This document shows, in pieces, positions 1 through 11,274 of a DNA stretch of 64,000 nucleotides. The position numbers were made by a program, and so were the translations under genes. The first letter of the stretch is position 1. The number at the start of each line of letters is the position of its first letter. Location: the NCBI RefSeq assembly GCF_000003855.2, contig NW_003101682.1, forward strand, positions 4,596,744-4,660,743, read 5' to 3'. Below the pieces are notes generated by a model. The model had not been told where the DNA came from. It ran no database searches and saw only the letters and a program-made list of their open reading frames with translations. The DNA is from Blastomyces gilchristii SLH14081 (lineage: Eukaryota > Ascomycota > Eurotiomycetes > Onygenales > Ajellomycetaceae).

Positions 1-128
1 TCTTTAATCTTTCTCTTCCCCTTTCAAATTTCCTCGCCAAGTTATCTTAATGCAGACCTCAATGCTTTACGTAAACTCTAAATTCCAAAAATCTCGACAT
101 GTTGCGAAGTGGGTGAAGTTCTAGAGGG

Positions 129-163
129 GCTGCGCAAGCAGCAAAGCGAGCGTAAGCGAGCAT
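129..163. repeat. short GC-rich internally repetitive stretch
   Basis: A GC-rich patch made of near-repeated GCAAGCAGCAAAGCGAGC and GTAAGCGAGCA units stands out in an otherwise AT-leaning intergenic stretch. No gene is recognisable in 1-675. The reading frames there are short and show no family signature. The role is unknown. Confidence 0.4.
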
Positions 164-675
164 TTGATGCTTGTAATTAATTAGAATGAAATGAGATATT
201 TCTGCTTGCAGACAAACTTTCTAAATTTCTATTGATGAGTGTCTATAAGTGGAATTATGTAATTACAGCAGAAAAATACCAAAAAAGCCATTTGACTCAA
301 ATGTCACCATAGGCTGCCGTAGTTAGGAAATTGGGCTGCAAACACCTTTCTCGCGCTAATCTCTTCACTATATTGTAGGATCCCGGTTAATAATCAATCG
401 TTCGAACTGTCGGTGAGCAGCTATTGTGCTTGATATGATATGTTGTGATCATGTTAAATGGACGATGAAATCACTACTTCAAGCCGGGGCACATACAGGC
501 GTACTACTACGCCCATGAGCTTGCAACCAAACACCCTTATTCTAGAAATGAAAGTATGATCTTCCCGTCATAAAAAGCCAACCACTAAAGTCTAGACAGA
601 AGTATTCGTAAAAACAGTAAGACAAAGCCGGCCGATCGAAGAACCCTGTCATCATACTATACTTACACGCAACAT

Positions 676-751
676 GTTGGGGGTCCCGGTTGATCGGCTC
701 TACCAGCAGTGCGCTGGTGGTGACTGAGCTCTTTTGTCCCAGTAGCCTACA
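676..751. repeat. direct repeat, copy 1 (about 76 bp)
   Basis: Begins GTTGGGGGTCCCGG and ends CCAGTAGCCTACA. It recurs almost unchanged at 1044-1123 in the same orientation. The core TACCAGCAGTGCGCTGGTGG is imperfectly palindromic (CCAGCAGTGCGCTGG). CpG sites are intact, so this copy has not been through the mutation process seen further right. It could be the end of a small mobile element or an old local duplication. I see no coding function. Confidence 0.75.
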
Positions 752-931
752 GGTTATGAGACCGTTTAGTGTGAGCCCCGCTGTGGTCAACATGCATGGG
801 TTTGATTCCAGGATGAACTTAAGAATATAAATCCCAAAACAAATACCCCGGACATTTAACAGTGCCAAGAGACATCCTAGGAGTGTGCCCTAGGAGTGAG
901 CCCTTGAAAGAATGAGCCCTAGGACTGAGTG

Positions 932-1009
932 CACTGAGAGGAGCCACTAAGAGGAGCCACTGAGAGGAGCCACTAAGAGGAGCCACTGAGAGGAGCCACT
1001 GAGAGGAGT
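932..1009. repeat. 13-bp minisatellite
   Basis: About five to six head-to-tail units of GAGGAGCCACTRA, with A/G variation at one position between units. Looser GAGCCCTAGGA-type copies precede it (about 880-930). It lies between the two copies of the 76-80 bp direct repeat and about 500 bp upstream of the ric8-like start codon. Confidence 0.8.
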
Positions 1010-1043
1010 ACTGTACTCTGTGGTAGCTGGTCCGAAGGGGGGT

Positions 1044-1123
1044 GTTGGGGGTCCCGGGTTGATCGGCCCTTCTACCAGCAGTGCGCTGGTGGTGACTGAG
1101 CTCTTTTGCCCCAGTAGCCTACA
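1044..1123. repeat. direct repeat, copy 2 (about 80 bp)
   Basis: Second copy of the repeat at 676-751, differing by a few single-base changes and small insertions (for example CCCGGGTTG against CCCGGTTG). The two copies bracket about 290 bp that include the minisatellite. Between here and 1517 I see no other gene. That interval should hold the promoter and 5' UTR of the ric8-like gene, but no TATA box is evident. Confidence 0.75.
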
Positions 1124-1517
1124 CAACAGTCGTCCCCATTATTATTAAATGCAGCGTGGGGAACTTAATAAGTGCTTTGCTTGCTGAATGCGGAGAATCC
1201 TTGGCCGCCGAGCTGCTTGGCTGCGACGATGGAGAAAACGTCACACTTGATTATATCACCACAAATCGACGCACCCCCACATACCACGCACTGCACACCG
1301 CATGCTCTCATTCTCTACCCCTCTGTCACGACCAAGTATTTCTACTATCTTGATATTACCCAGTTCTCGTTCGCTCGCTTCTAGGGGTGATGATAACCTG
1401 CGCTCGTTTGCCGATTTCATCATTCTTTGGAACCATTTTTGGACCTGATAACTCTGACCACCTCACCTTGCGCTCCGTTCAATCTACCGGTGGAATTCCT
1501 GACCCCGCACTTTCAAA

Positions 1518-3415
1518 ATGGAGGTGCGCGAACTAGAGGGGAAAGGTATGTGTGTTTTTGGAAGTTGCCCAAGCATCCTCTTTTTCTTTTCCTGTTTGTT
1601 TTTCTGGGTGTGGAGGTCTTCGAATCTAGTTCTTCCTCGCTAACCACCCTGCATTTTTGCGCAAAAATAGAAAAACTCGACGAGGTAGCGCGGTTGGTGA
1701 AATCGCTTGCTAAAGATGTAACAACGAACCATCTTCAGCCTTCTCGTATGTAGTTCTTGCGCTACAATCTATATTCGTCGGATGTGACTTCAGAACTACG
1801 CCTGACCATGGGTCTTGAGAGCAGAACGCATGGAGATCCTCCAGAACCTACGAGTCCATGGACGGAAGCCGGAAAACGCAGACGGAATATATTCGAAAGA
1901 GGTAAAAGAAAAAAATTCAAAAGGATCCAAAGAATTAATACCAAGCGATTCGCTAAGTCTTCTTGACTTTTGGTATTTTTAGGGGATAAAGGTACTGGCT
2001 TATTATGGCTGCGAGGGCAAATCCTCCACGGTATCGCGTGAGGCTCTCCGTTGTCTCGCAAACGCCCTCCTTCTCAAACCAAGCATGCGCCAGATATTCG
2101 TGGACTTGGGACACGGACCTAACCTCGCTGAGAAGCTCAAGGTAGAAAACCTGCCGACGCTGATCGTGATCTAGTGCTGATGTTTGCTGTCCCAACTATT
2201 TTCAGGAAGATAATTCTGACGATGAATTTCTTGCGTCGCGTTTGCTGTTCCTAGCCACTTACGACACCGATTTAGATTTCGATAAATTGTTTGATCATAA
2301 CTCCCTGGGGGAAAATCTCAATAGTGTACAGGTTTCCTTTCTGGGTCTCTACACGAACCTTTAAAAGCCCACTCTAATAGGTCATCGCAGCACATATATC
2401 GACATTCGAAACGATTTTCCAAGGGCAGAAAGAGGAAGCTCGATCAGATGGACGAGCTTGCACTCTCAGAAACATTAAAACTCATATTCAACATCACCAA
2501 TTTCTACCCTCACAGAATTGACGCATTCTCCCCTTCAATCCCGCATATCCTGAAAATTTTAAGCCGCATTGAAATACCGACCCCACCACTCCAGGCACCT
2601 GTCAACTATCTCATCAATTCTCTTCTCAATCTCGACCTGGAAGCAAAGAAAAGCAAACACTTCGGGACAAATCCGCTCTTTCCCAAGTTCGACCAGAACT
2701 GCAACGTGGACAAGTTGATAAATATCCTAGATCAAGCTGTCGCTATGCACAAACCCGAACACCTCGAAACCCTAGCCGTGCCTCTTCTCACACTCCTACG
2801 GAAAATCTACTCATTCGCACCCGAAGGCCCACGAAAGTATATGGAGTGGCTCCTTCTCCCTGAAGACGACCACCATGACCTGCCAATAGGCCAATCCAAT
2901 ACCCTCTCCTCCCGACTCTTGCGTCTATCAACTTCCCCCGTTGCTCCGAGTCTGCGCGAAGGCATATCTGTTCTCATGTTCGAGCTTTCCGGCAGCGACG
3001 CGACTGATTTCGTGAGGAATGTCGGATATGGGTTTGCTGCAGGCTTCCTCATGTCGCATGACATGCCGGTTCCGGAAACGGCCAAGGAGGCATTCAGTAC
3101 CAGTTCTTGTGGCCTTGACCCGAATGTGAATCCCATTACTGGGCAGAGGTGGGATGCAGAGCCCCAGGCGACAGGTCCAGATATGACACAGGAGGAAAAG
3201 GAGCGCGAAGCTGAGAGGTTATTTGTTCTATTCGAAAGGTATCTTTCTTTTCCTCATTTCTTGTTTATTCTTAGAATTATTTCATTATCTTCTTTTATCT
3301 CTTGGCTAATTAATTCTTTTTGTATCTTTGTAGGCTAAAAGCTACTGGTGTGGTGGACGTGGAGAACCCTGTTCGCCAGGCTCTTGAAAAAGGGCGATTT
3401 GAAGAATTGGACTGA
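1518..3415 (+). CDS. ric8: Ric-8/synembryn-like G-alpha exchange factor and chaperone, seven exons
   Basis: Ric-8 proteins are cytosolic armadillo-like factors that chaperone heterotrimeric G-alpha subunits and stimulate their nucleotide exchange. My exon model is 1518-1545, 1671-1745, 1825-1901, 1983-2141, 2206-2331, 2391-3238 and 3334-3415, total 1395 nt, 464 aa plus stop. All six introns have GT..AG ends and the phases agree. Family-like segments read through the junctions: EKLDEVARLVKSLAKD, NLRVHGRKPENADGIYSKE, SREALRCLANALLLKPSMRQ, ALSETLKLIFNITNF, SLREGISVLMFELS, FVRNVGYGFAAGFL, DPNVNPITGQRW and the C-terminal ENPVRQALEKGRFEELD. The length fits fungal Ric8. The start at 1518 is the first ATG in frame with exon 2; a different first exon is possible. 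The longest open frame (from 2448) is only part of exon 6. The gene shows no RIP-type decay. Confidence 0.92.
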
Positions 3416-3434
3416 ACTTCTGTTTAGTTTACTA

Positions 3435-3440
3435 AATAAA
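3435..3440 (+). terminator. putative polyadenylation signal of the ric8-like gene
   Basis: An AATAAA hexamer lies 20 bp after the stop codon. The following 3441-3916 is ordinary, increasingly AT-rich 3' flank with a T-run near 3600 and no recognisable gene, ending at the edge of the first retrotransposon. Confidence 0.5.
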
Positions 3441-3920
3441 TATCCCTATCTAGCGTTTTTGAAATACTCACCCGCTCGCTGTCTTCGCTTGCAATACTAG
3501 TGAACTGTCCTTTCTGTCCCGCTGTGTTGGGTTACGGCGCACAATTACCCGAATGCGTATGATTGATTAATAGTGATAGTTGTTTTTCTAGCTGGATTTC
3601 TTTTTTTTTTTTCTAGTCATTGAGCCCAGGTTTTTCTACTTATTACCAATAATAATAGCTTTCTGCCTGCCTCTAATATGTAGTTCGTAAAATACAATGG
3701 AAATAGTACTTCCACATTCCCTATTTTGTCTGGATTTGTTTGCGGTAGAGTATCCTGTTATAAATAACCAGTTAATAGTTGATAGTAACTATCATTATCT
3801 GATTAAGTAGTATAGCTTGCATTAAATTCACTACCACCTTTGATTTATGAAGTGAAGTAAAGTAAATATATGATGAATACTCTTATAATTAAAAGTGAAG
3901 AATTTTCTTTTTGATAGTTA

Positions 3921-4087
3921 TGTGATTCAAAGGTTGCTTGAGCCAGTGTACGATTACAGGCGTACGCCGGCTTCTTATATATCATACACTAAATTAATTA
4001 GTGGCCGCTATGGCCCGTTTACATTTGTAAGCAAGTTCAGAAGTGGCCGTGTTATTATCTGACAGTTGTACATTCTTCTGAATCACA
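3921..4087 (-). repeat. 3' LTR of element A1 (167 bp)
   Basis: Starts TGTGATTC and ends GAATCACA, an inverted-repeat TG..CA pair. Its left (outer) part keeps CpG and GG/CC sites, while its right (inner) part is mutated relative to the partner LTR. Confidence 0.9.
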
Positions 4088-4100
4088 TCCTCCCTCATCA
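4088..4100 (-). promoter_or_regulatory. polypurine tract of element A1
   Basis: Read on the minus strand, GATGAGGGAGGA directly abuts the 3' LTR, the expected place for the plus-strand primer of reverse transcription. The equivalent in A2 is at 38612-38623. Confidence 0.7.
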
Positions 4101-4618
4101 GATTCAGTCATGCTCACATGACCATGATGTCTGCCCTAGCTTCATGCAGATTAGCATGTCACTAGTGTTCATAATCATATGACCTATCCCTGATTCAGCT
4201 AGCATTCTGTGTACACTCTTACAAAGAAACTTTCACTATATTATATCACTTATTTACTAACTTTTCTCATTCTTCAATCATCTTCTTTATCATTGTCATC
4301 ATTGAATATTATTATTATCTCATTCAAGATTACTATCTCTTCTTCTATTTAACATCTTCTATCTATTTATTTATCATATTATATGCATTTCTGATAATAA
4401 TCTCTTATTCTTATAATAAGTATTATCATAGTACTCATATCAGACAGTTCATTAGCAGTAAGTGTAATATATTATGAAATGTGATCAGAACTTGTTTATC
4501 TTCTAATAATTATCAGAACATATTATTATAAATAATATATCTTCTTTATCTTCTTATACATTCTCAATCATTTTTCTTCTCAGTGAGCTTCTGATAATGT
4601 TTTCTGATACAATTTTAC

Positions 4619-6047
4619 ATGAATACAGATACAGATACTGATATATTTATTTTTATTTATATAGAATCTTCACATATTGACAGATCTATATTCATCAATA
4701 ATAGTGAACTCAATATTGAATTATTGATTGAGAACTTGAAGAATATAATAATGAAGAAATTATCTGTATTATATATAACTAAGTCTTCTGTATCTCTCTC
4801 TGTTCTCTCTGTTTCTTTCTCTGTTACTTCTTCTCAATCTTCTATACCTGTCTCTGTGTCTGATTCTCTCACTCTCACTATCTCTGCTTTCTCTGATTCT
4901 ACTGTCTCTGCTTTTATTATTAACTCTCTCTGTTTTAAGAAGATGTTGTATAGACTTAATAAACTATATTTCTCAGTGTATATACTTCGGCTCTTCTTAT
5001 CAATCTCTAGAATGATTTATTGTATGAAGACTGTATATAATATAACTATCTAAAGCTCAGCTGCAGACACTGATTATTACATTTATTTTAAATATTCATA
5101 ATAAAGTAATTATTTATTTATATCAGAGAATCACTTCTCTTCTTAACAGTGTTAAAATTGTAAGTCTTTTTCTTTTTCATCTTTTCTTTCTAACACTGAT
5201 TTTTCTGTTCTTAGAAAAAATCATTATGAGTTTTATTATACATGAAGTCATGATATTCACAGATATCAAGAAACTTTTTATAACTGTAAAGTTCAATATT
5301 ACAGAGATATTCACTCTGATAAATTTCTTCAGAATAATAGATTTATATCAGTCTATTCTCTAGCATCTATTATCTGACTTCATGATACAGATAAAAAATA
5401 TCTGTATTTTCAGAAATAAGAACACAGATATTGTACTCTTTTACACTCACAGATATGAGACTTATATATCTTATCTGAGATATTATTATGAAAATGAGTT
5501 ATTCACACACTGTGTTCTGCTTTCTATATTTCTCTGTGTTTCTCTCTCTCTTTCTGAGAAGCCTCATACATGTTGTAATTGTATGTATAATTCTAAGATT
5601 AGTAGATATTTATTCAGTAATTATTATCTCTGCTTTTACAGTTTTATACACTAATAATAGTTCTTAGTTACTTCAGTGTCAGAGATTATTTTAATTAAAG
5701 ATGATAATATCACTGAGACTATTCTCTCTCACTTTTAAGCTTCTCTCATTGCTTTCTCTTTCTTCTCTGTGAGAAAGATTGTATACACACTGAGTTATAA
5801 GTGTTCAGCTCTGAATAGCTTTTATTATCATTTATTCAGTTCTGTATCTTCTTCTTCTTTCATTTCTTCTATCTTTATTTCTTCTACTCTAGCTTCTGAT
5901 TCTGCAGATTCTGCACTCTTCTCTCATTTTTCTACACATATATATACACATTTCTATATTGGCACTTCAGTTAATCTTGTAATAAATGATATTAATGTTG
6001 TACACAGAGTAGTAGAGAAATTAGAGATATACACAGTGTTATTATAA
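4619..6047 (+). pseudogene. antisense reading-frame block in element A1, unknown protein
   Basis: Open segments lie at 4619-5053, 5226-5363, 5382-5654 and 5769-6047 on the strand opposite gag-pol, between integrase and the 3' LTR. The three later segments share one frame. Each has a clear homologue in element A2 (38097-36634, minus). Shared landmarks include NIELLIENLKNIIMKKL, a Ser/Thr-rich stretch, YCMKTVYNITI, TDIKKLF, a cysteine cluster CCNCMYNSKIS and FYIG followed by VNLVINDINVV. The stop at 5361 is TAG here and TGA in A2, as expected if both decayed from TGG, so the ancestral frame ran through. I do not recognise the protein. Intron positions, start and function are unknown. It could be an antisense accessory gene or long non-coding sequence that is open by chance, but conservation in two mutated copies argues against chance. 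Confidence 0.55.
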
Positions 6048-7091
6048 GAGTGACTTACAGCTCTCAAATCTCTTACAGATCTCAAGTTTTGAGATTTCTT
6101 TTATTTTTGATGTTTTTCAGGTAATGTGGTGTTGGAAATAGATTAAATATATAATATATGAAAATGAATAAGATATATAATAATATTTATCTTTTACAGC
6201 TGACTCTTACAGTTGATGATCAATTCATTATTTCTTTTCTTTTCTTACACTTTTTCTTTGTCTGTTAGTCACTACTCTTATACAATCTCTATATGATACA
6301 GTATTCAGTGACTAGGTTTGACAGCTTTTATCTTTTATGATTCTATCTTATATATTATACTGTCTCTCTTCACTCACTCAGATTACTACAGTGAATAGCT
6401 CATTGAAACTAATCTCATTCAATCTCTGAGTGTTCTCAGAGATTGAGATAACTTGATTTCATATATCTGCAGATGTTTCAGATACTTCATTCTCTGTTAT
6501 CTTCATAATTGAACTGATATAAACAGTTAAATTCAACTCTGAATTTCTTTTTCTTCTATAATCTGACTCATATGTAAATCTGCTGCTTTGAGACTGCTTT
6601 TTACTGTGTTACACTCACTGTCTACAGTGTGTTATTATACAATCAGCTACAGTCTTATCACTTATTGAAGTATGATATTTATCTGATTTCTTAATTTCTT
6701 CTCATTCTTTTCTTATAATTATGAAAAGATCAGAATAAGTGAGATTATCTGATTCATAAGTATCTATAATTTCTCTTACTTTATAAGACTTTTCAATTGT
6801 AAGTCTCTTCTTCTTCAATACTGATAAGAGTGCTATAGATAATTATAATTCACTCAGATCTTACATCTTTATCTTTATAAGATATGAATTATTTATTAAA
6901 TTGTATAAGATCTGTCTCTCTGATTCTTTCAATGTATATATTCTCAGAGAATGTGATTTAAGTATTTTATAGAGCTTAAATCATCTAGATTAAAGCTTCT
7001 CAGAGCTCTCATTGCATATAAGAACTCACATTCTCATCTTGAGACTTGATTTCTTAACTAGTCAGTCTTGTATTTCTTTCAATTGAATTGC

Positions 7092-7295
7092 TCAGTTCAG
7101 ATGTAACTTATTAGCTTTTATACATGCATGACTGATCTCTTTCAATCTTGATTCTATATTCACAACTGTTGTATCTGCAACTGCTACTGCTGCATCTATA
7201 ACTGCTGTTTCTGCTATGTCTGTAACTGTTGCATCTGCAACTGCTGTTTTCTTTCTCATCTTTTTCAAAGCATTCTCTGAGATGCGCGGATGCAA
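7092..7295 (-). pseudogene. Ala-Val-Asp-Thr repeat tail of the pol polyprotein (A1)
   Basis: A 67-aa open stretch downstream of the integrase core begins MHPRISENALKKM and then runs into tandem AVADT/TVTD-type units encoded by an 18-21 bp DNA repeat. A2 has the same region expanded (35362-35574). This looks like the polyprotein C-terminus, where a low-complexity linker has been expanding. Confidence 0.6.
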
Positions 7296-7382
7296 TTCAT
7301 ATAACAGATAGAATTATGAACACTTAAAGACTGCATGCTGCTGAATTCACATAATTAATAGCACCTGACTGAGATATTTATC

Positions 7383-8144
7383 TCATAATCTCATAGACTT
7401 GTTCATTAGATATTTCATCAGCATATTACTCAAGATTCTATTCAAGTATTTCACTTTTCTGTTCATCTGTGAATAATATGACATTGTTCTATAATATCTT
7501 GTCTGTAACTGACTCATGAAATGTCTCATTACTTCTTCTATGAGATTCACATTATTATCACTTAGATTCTCACACAGTATTTTATAGTTAATATAGATCT
7601 CATTATATAGAAACTTTATTACTATCTTCTCTATCATCTCTGAAACTGCTTTCATAACTGATCAGTCAGTAGCATAATCAATAGCAGTGATTATTTATCA
7701 GTTTTTATTTAATATTCACAGTAATATGTCTATGAGATTTATCTCTTATTATTCAAATAATTGTATTATACACTTCATCTAATATTATACTTTCTTATAT
7801 TCTAACTCTTTCTTATATTCTTTTGCAACCTGACAATTCAGGCACTTGTAAGCATACATCTGAATATTCTCAGTCATGCTTAGTCAGTATACTCTTGATT
7901 CAAGTATATTCATAAGTTCAGAGCTTTCTAAGTGACTGAATTCCTTGTGCATGTAAGTTATTAAGTCATATTTAAATAAATATTCTAGATAGAGAGCTTC
8001 TGCATATTCTAGATTACAGTAAAGCATAACATTATTTTTCAATTTTCTCAGCTTGAAGTTCAGAAGCATCTCTTCTACTACTTTTATAAGATGTTTATCA
8101 TCTGACATCTTGTCATTCTTTAAGTGAGAGATTATTATATTCAC
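7383..8144 (-). pseudogene. integrase remnant of element A1
   Basis: 8144-7884 encodes the zinc-binding N-terminal part, with the HKEFSHLESSEL histidine pair; the CxxC half follows past a stop. 7655-7383 encodes the end of the catalytic core with SYYSQMNRKVKYLN, a decayed form of the gypsy motif YHPQTDGQTERLN in which D has become N and G has become R through G-to-A changes. Frames are interrupted. The plus-strand partner in A2 is at 34522-35283. Confidence 0.85.
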
Positions 8145-8349
8145 TTATTCTGATTTCTTACATTCTCTCAGTATATTTAATATAAACTTCTCTTATATCT
8201 GATTTACAGAATTCTCACTCATGAAATTGAGTCTATAACTGATTGCATCAGATACTACAGTGTCTGATTTCTTTCAGTACTTAATATAAAGATTGTATAC
8301 TTGAAACTCTGAGATTTAACATACTAAGTATTTGAAAGGTTTTATTGTT

Positions 8350-9420
8350 GATTATAGATAGATAAGACTTTCATGATTTATAATCACTGTTATTGTATAC
8401 TTGTTATCAATATATCTATCTCATAACATCAGTATGTGTTTAATTGCTAGTAATTTCTTTTTATATACTGAATAATTCAGCTCAGCATCTGATAGTTTTC
8501 CATCATTATACATCATTAAGTGCAGCTTGTCATTCTTACTCATCTGTAGAAGAGTGTCTCTGATAGCTCATTCAGATGCATCTGTTTCAATATAGAAAGA
8601 TTTATTACAATGTGATTGAATAAGCACTGAAGATATTATTATACATTTTCTCAGTGTGAGAAAAGCCTCTTCACACACAGTATTTCAGATAATTGAATGA
8701 AACTTCTTCTTTCACAGATTTGTATTCATTTCTCTTAAGAGATCTGAGAGTGATGTAAATATTCATATGAAATTCTTGATAAATCTACAGTAATATAAGA
8801 TCAACTTAAGAAACTATTATACATAGTGTATATTTCTCAGTCATGATCAATTCACTATGACATTCACTTTCTCTGAGATGAGATATATACAGTTATTACT
8901 CACTACATGTTCTATGAACTTCAACTCTTTCATTTCAAACATATACTTTGTTGATTTGATATAGAGCTTATACTCTGTCAAAGTTATAAATACTTCATTG
9001 AGATGCTTCAGATATTCATTGTATAAGTTTGAAAAGACTAGAATATTATTGAGATATACAAGATATAAGATTTTATTCTATTTATAAAGAATTGTATTCA
9101 TCATCATTTGAAAGATAACAGATACATTTATTAAACTAAATGATATTATCAGAAATTTGAACTTCTCTCATTACATATTAAACATAGTTTGTAGAACTGA
9201 CAGTTCATCTACACAGATCTGTCAGTATTCTGAGAGAAGATTGATCTTTAATAGATATCAGATATTGTTAATTATATTCAATTATTATTAAATCTGTGAC
9301 AGTGAATATTTATTATTGATTGTAAGCTTATTAAATACTTGATAATTAATACACATTCATCACTCCTCATCTGTCTTTTTCACAAATAGAACTGAAAAGC
9401 TCTATATACTTATTGAGAAT
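8350..9420 (-). pseudogene. reverse transcriptase and RNase H remnant of element A1
   Basis: The minus strand reads through RT palm motifs (YLNNILVFS-type at about 9066-9040, where the catalytic YLDD has decayed to YLNN) and then an RNase H segment. Multiple TGA/TAG stops sit where tryptophan or arginine is expected. It aligns by eye with A2 positions 33280-34340. Not functional. Confidence 0.75.
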
Positions 9421-9506
9421 TATATAAGATCTTGTTCTAGAAGATCTGTGATCTGACACTTCTGTTCTTTAAGATGTATTTATAACAGAGAGTATGTATT
9501 CTGATT

Positions 9507-9520
9507 GACTGATTTTGCAT
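9507..9520. repeat. target-site duplication (left) of the chimeric retroelement
   Basis: GACTGATTTTGCAT, repeated exactly at 11357-11370. The 14-bp duplication shows that everything between was inserted in a single event. Confidence 0.9.
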
Positions 9521-10609
9521 TATTATTATTATTATTCTTCAATTATAGATGTATGCAGTCAGAGACTATGATATCTATCTAAGAACTTTTAGTTCTCAGG
9601 GTTTTTTCTATATCTGTAAAGTTAACTATTATACATTCATCAATTTCAGATATGCAAAATCAGAAAATTTCAGCTCAGAATACAAAAACTGTTTATAAAT
9701 TGCAGTATTTTAACATTATCTCATACTTTGAAATCATTTAACAATATCATAACAAAGGAAAAGAGAACACAGTCTTAAAGATAGACATATTAAATAGATA
9801 TATAGAAAGAAATTGAAAGAAAAAGATAAAATAAAGAAAGACTGTAATAAAACAAATTATTAAAAGATAGTATATAGCTGTTTTAACAGACTATATCTGA
9901 TTGATTTTCTCCTCTTCATATTCAGATAATTCTGAATTTAGTCATTTTCTTATAGCTGCTTGAGTTTCTGATAGAAAGTCTATTAAGTATTTAATTTCTA
10001 TCTCAGTTGAGAATAAGAATCTTATATTTAATTAATTTAGATTATACTTCTCTTTCAATCTGACTCTGAGACTATTATATAATACACAGTGTATTACAAT
10101 ATACTCAGAATTCTTATTTGTATTACAGAATAAGCATTCTATTGAGTTAAATCTATCATCAAATCTTTGTATATAAGATTTGAAATAGTCATATTCCAGT
10201 TTCAGCTGTATTATAGATGAGAATATTTTCTTTTTATATTTAATTGAATAAGATTTTCACTTGAGTTTTATTTCAAATCTTGAATAATATATACTTTTCT
10301 TTTATTTCTGTCAGTTTTCATTTCACTTGTCTAAATAAGATTCTTTTATTTTTCTCTTTATAAAAGATCAGAATATAATTTTTTGAATAGATCTGCTTAA
10401 TTCTGTACTCTTTTTTACAGCTGAATCAGTCAATTCATTGTCATGAATATTTATATGAGTAGAAACCCAGTGTAGATGAATTATCTGCTTTAATATTCTT
10501 CTCTTTTAAATTTTTAAAACAGAGTTTAAGATCAGTTCAAGATTCATTTGACTATTATGAATCTGACTATTTCTAAGTCTTTTTAAAGCAGCTTGACTAT
10601 CAGAGAACT

Positions 10610-11274
10610 ACAGGCGCTAGCCACCCGCAGGATGCACCTTAAGCTAATTACATTTAACCCTCTATAATTAACCGATCACCATGTCTGTCCTCTCGGGCCA
10701 GTCACTAATTTCCAGGGGTGTTAGTTAGTGACTGCCACCGCCCACTTGGTGGTGTACACACCAAGCTTCCGGTTGCTGATCTCGGCCCCATTAGATGCTC
10801 ATAGGCCTATCAATCAGCTGTTATGACCTCGCCCTGTGTTAGAGACTAATCATAGACTTGATGACTGCAGTTCTCTCTGTCAGTATTAGGGCTTAGCAGA
10901 GAGCTTGCAGGCTCTAGCCTATCAGAGTGCCCTGCCTAGGGCCTAGATATATGTCTAGACCTGCTAGTCAGATGATTTTCAAAATCATTTCCTGTATTTG
11001 AGAAAGAGCTAGGCTTCAAGAACAGCCCTAGTTAGAGACTCACTTAAGTAGTATATAATCACTACATTAGGCTTGGCTCTATATCATTAGAACCTTGATG
11101 AGTGTACAGTAGAATAGTGAGACATTGACATCTCATACCAGCTCTGATGAGTGTTTGCAGGATCTTGCTTAACTAGTGACTTGACTTGCAGTAGAGAGTT
11201 CTACCTCGCACCAAGCCTTACTAATTAGGCTCAGCCTCTATTACATGAGGGCTTTCATGGGTAAGAAGTGGCAG
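10610..11274 (-). other. non-RIPed body of the chimeric retroelement
   Basis: Normal-composition sequence with CpG, CC and GG retained, between the tRNA-like head and the LINE part. I find no long ORF and do not recognise it. It may be the body of a long tRNA-derived SINE or a cellular transcript captured by template switching. Confidence 0.5.

Noticed and set aside
542..868. 108-aa minus-strand frame upstream of the gene
   Set aside because: It overlaps the direct repeat, has no family signature, and its composition looks accidental.
932..1009. possible CRISPR-like array
   Set aside because: It is a head-to-tail 13-bp minisatellite with no spacers, in a eukaryotic genome.
1757..1966. 69-aa frame downstream of exon 2
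   Set aside because: It is a shifted frame of exon 3 and intron 3. The neighbouring frame gives the family-like LRVHGRKPENADGIYSKE and joins correctly to exon 4.
2448..3338. 296-aa frame as a complete gene starting at 2448
   Set aside because: The frame is exon 6 of the spliced ric8-like gene plus read-through into intron 6. Family-conserved sequence lies upstream in exons 2-5 and downstream in exon 7.
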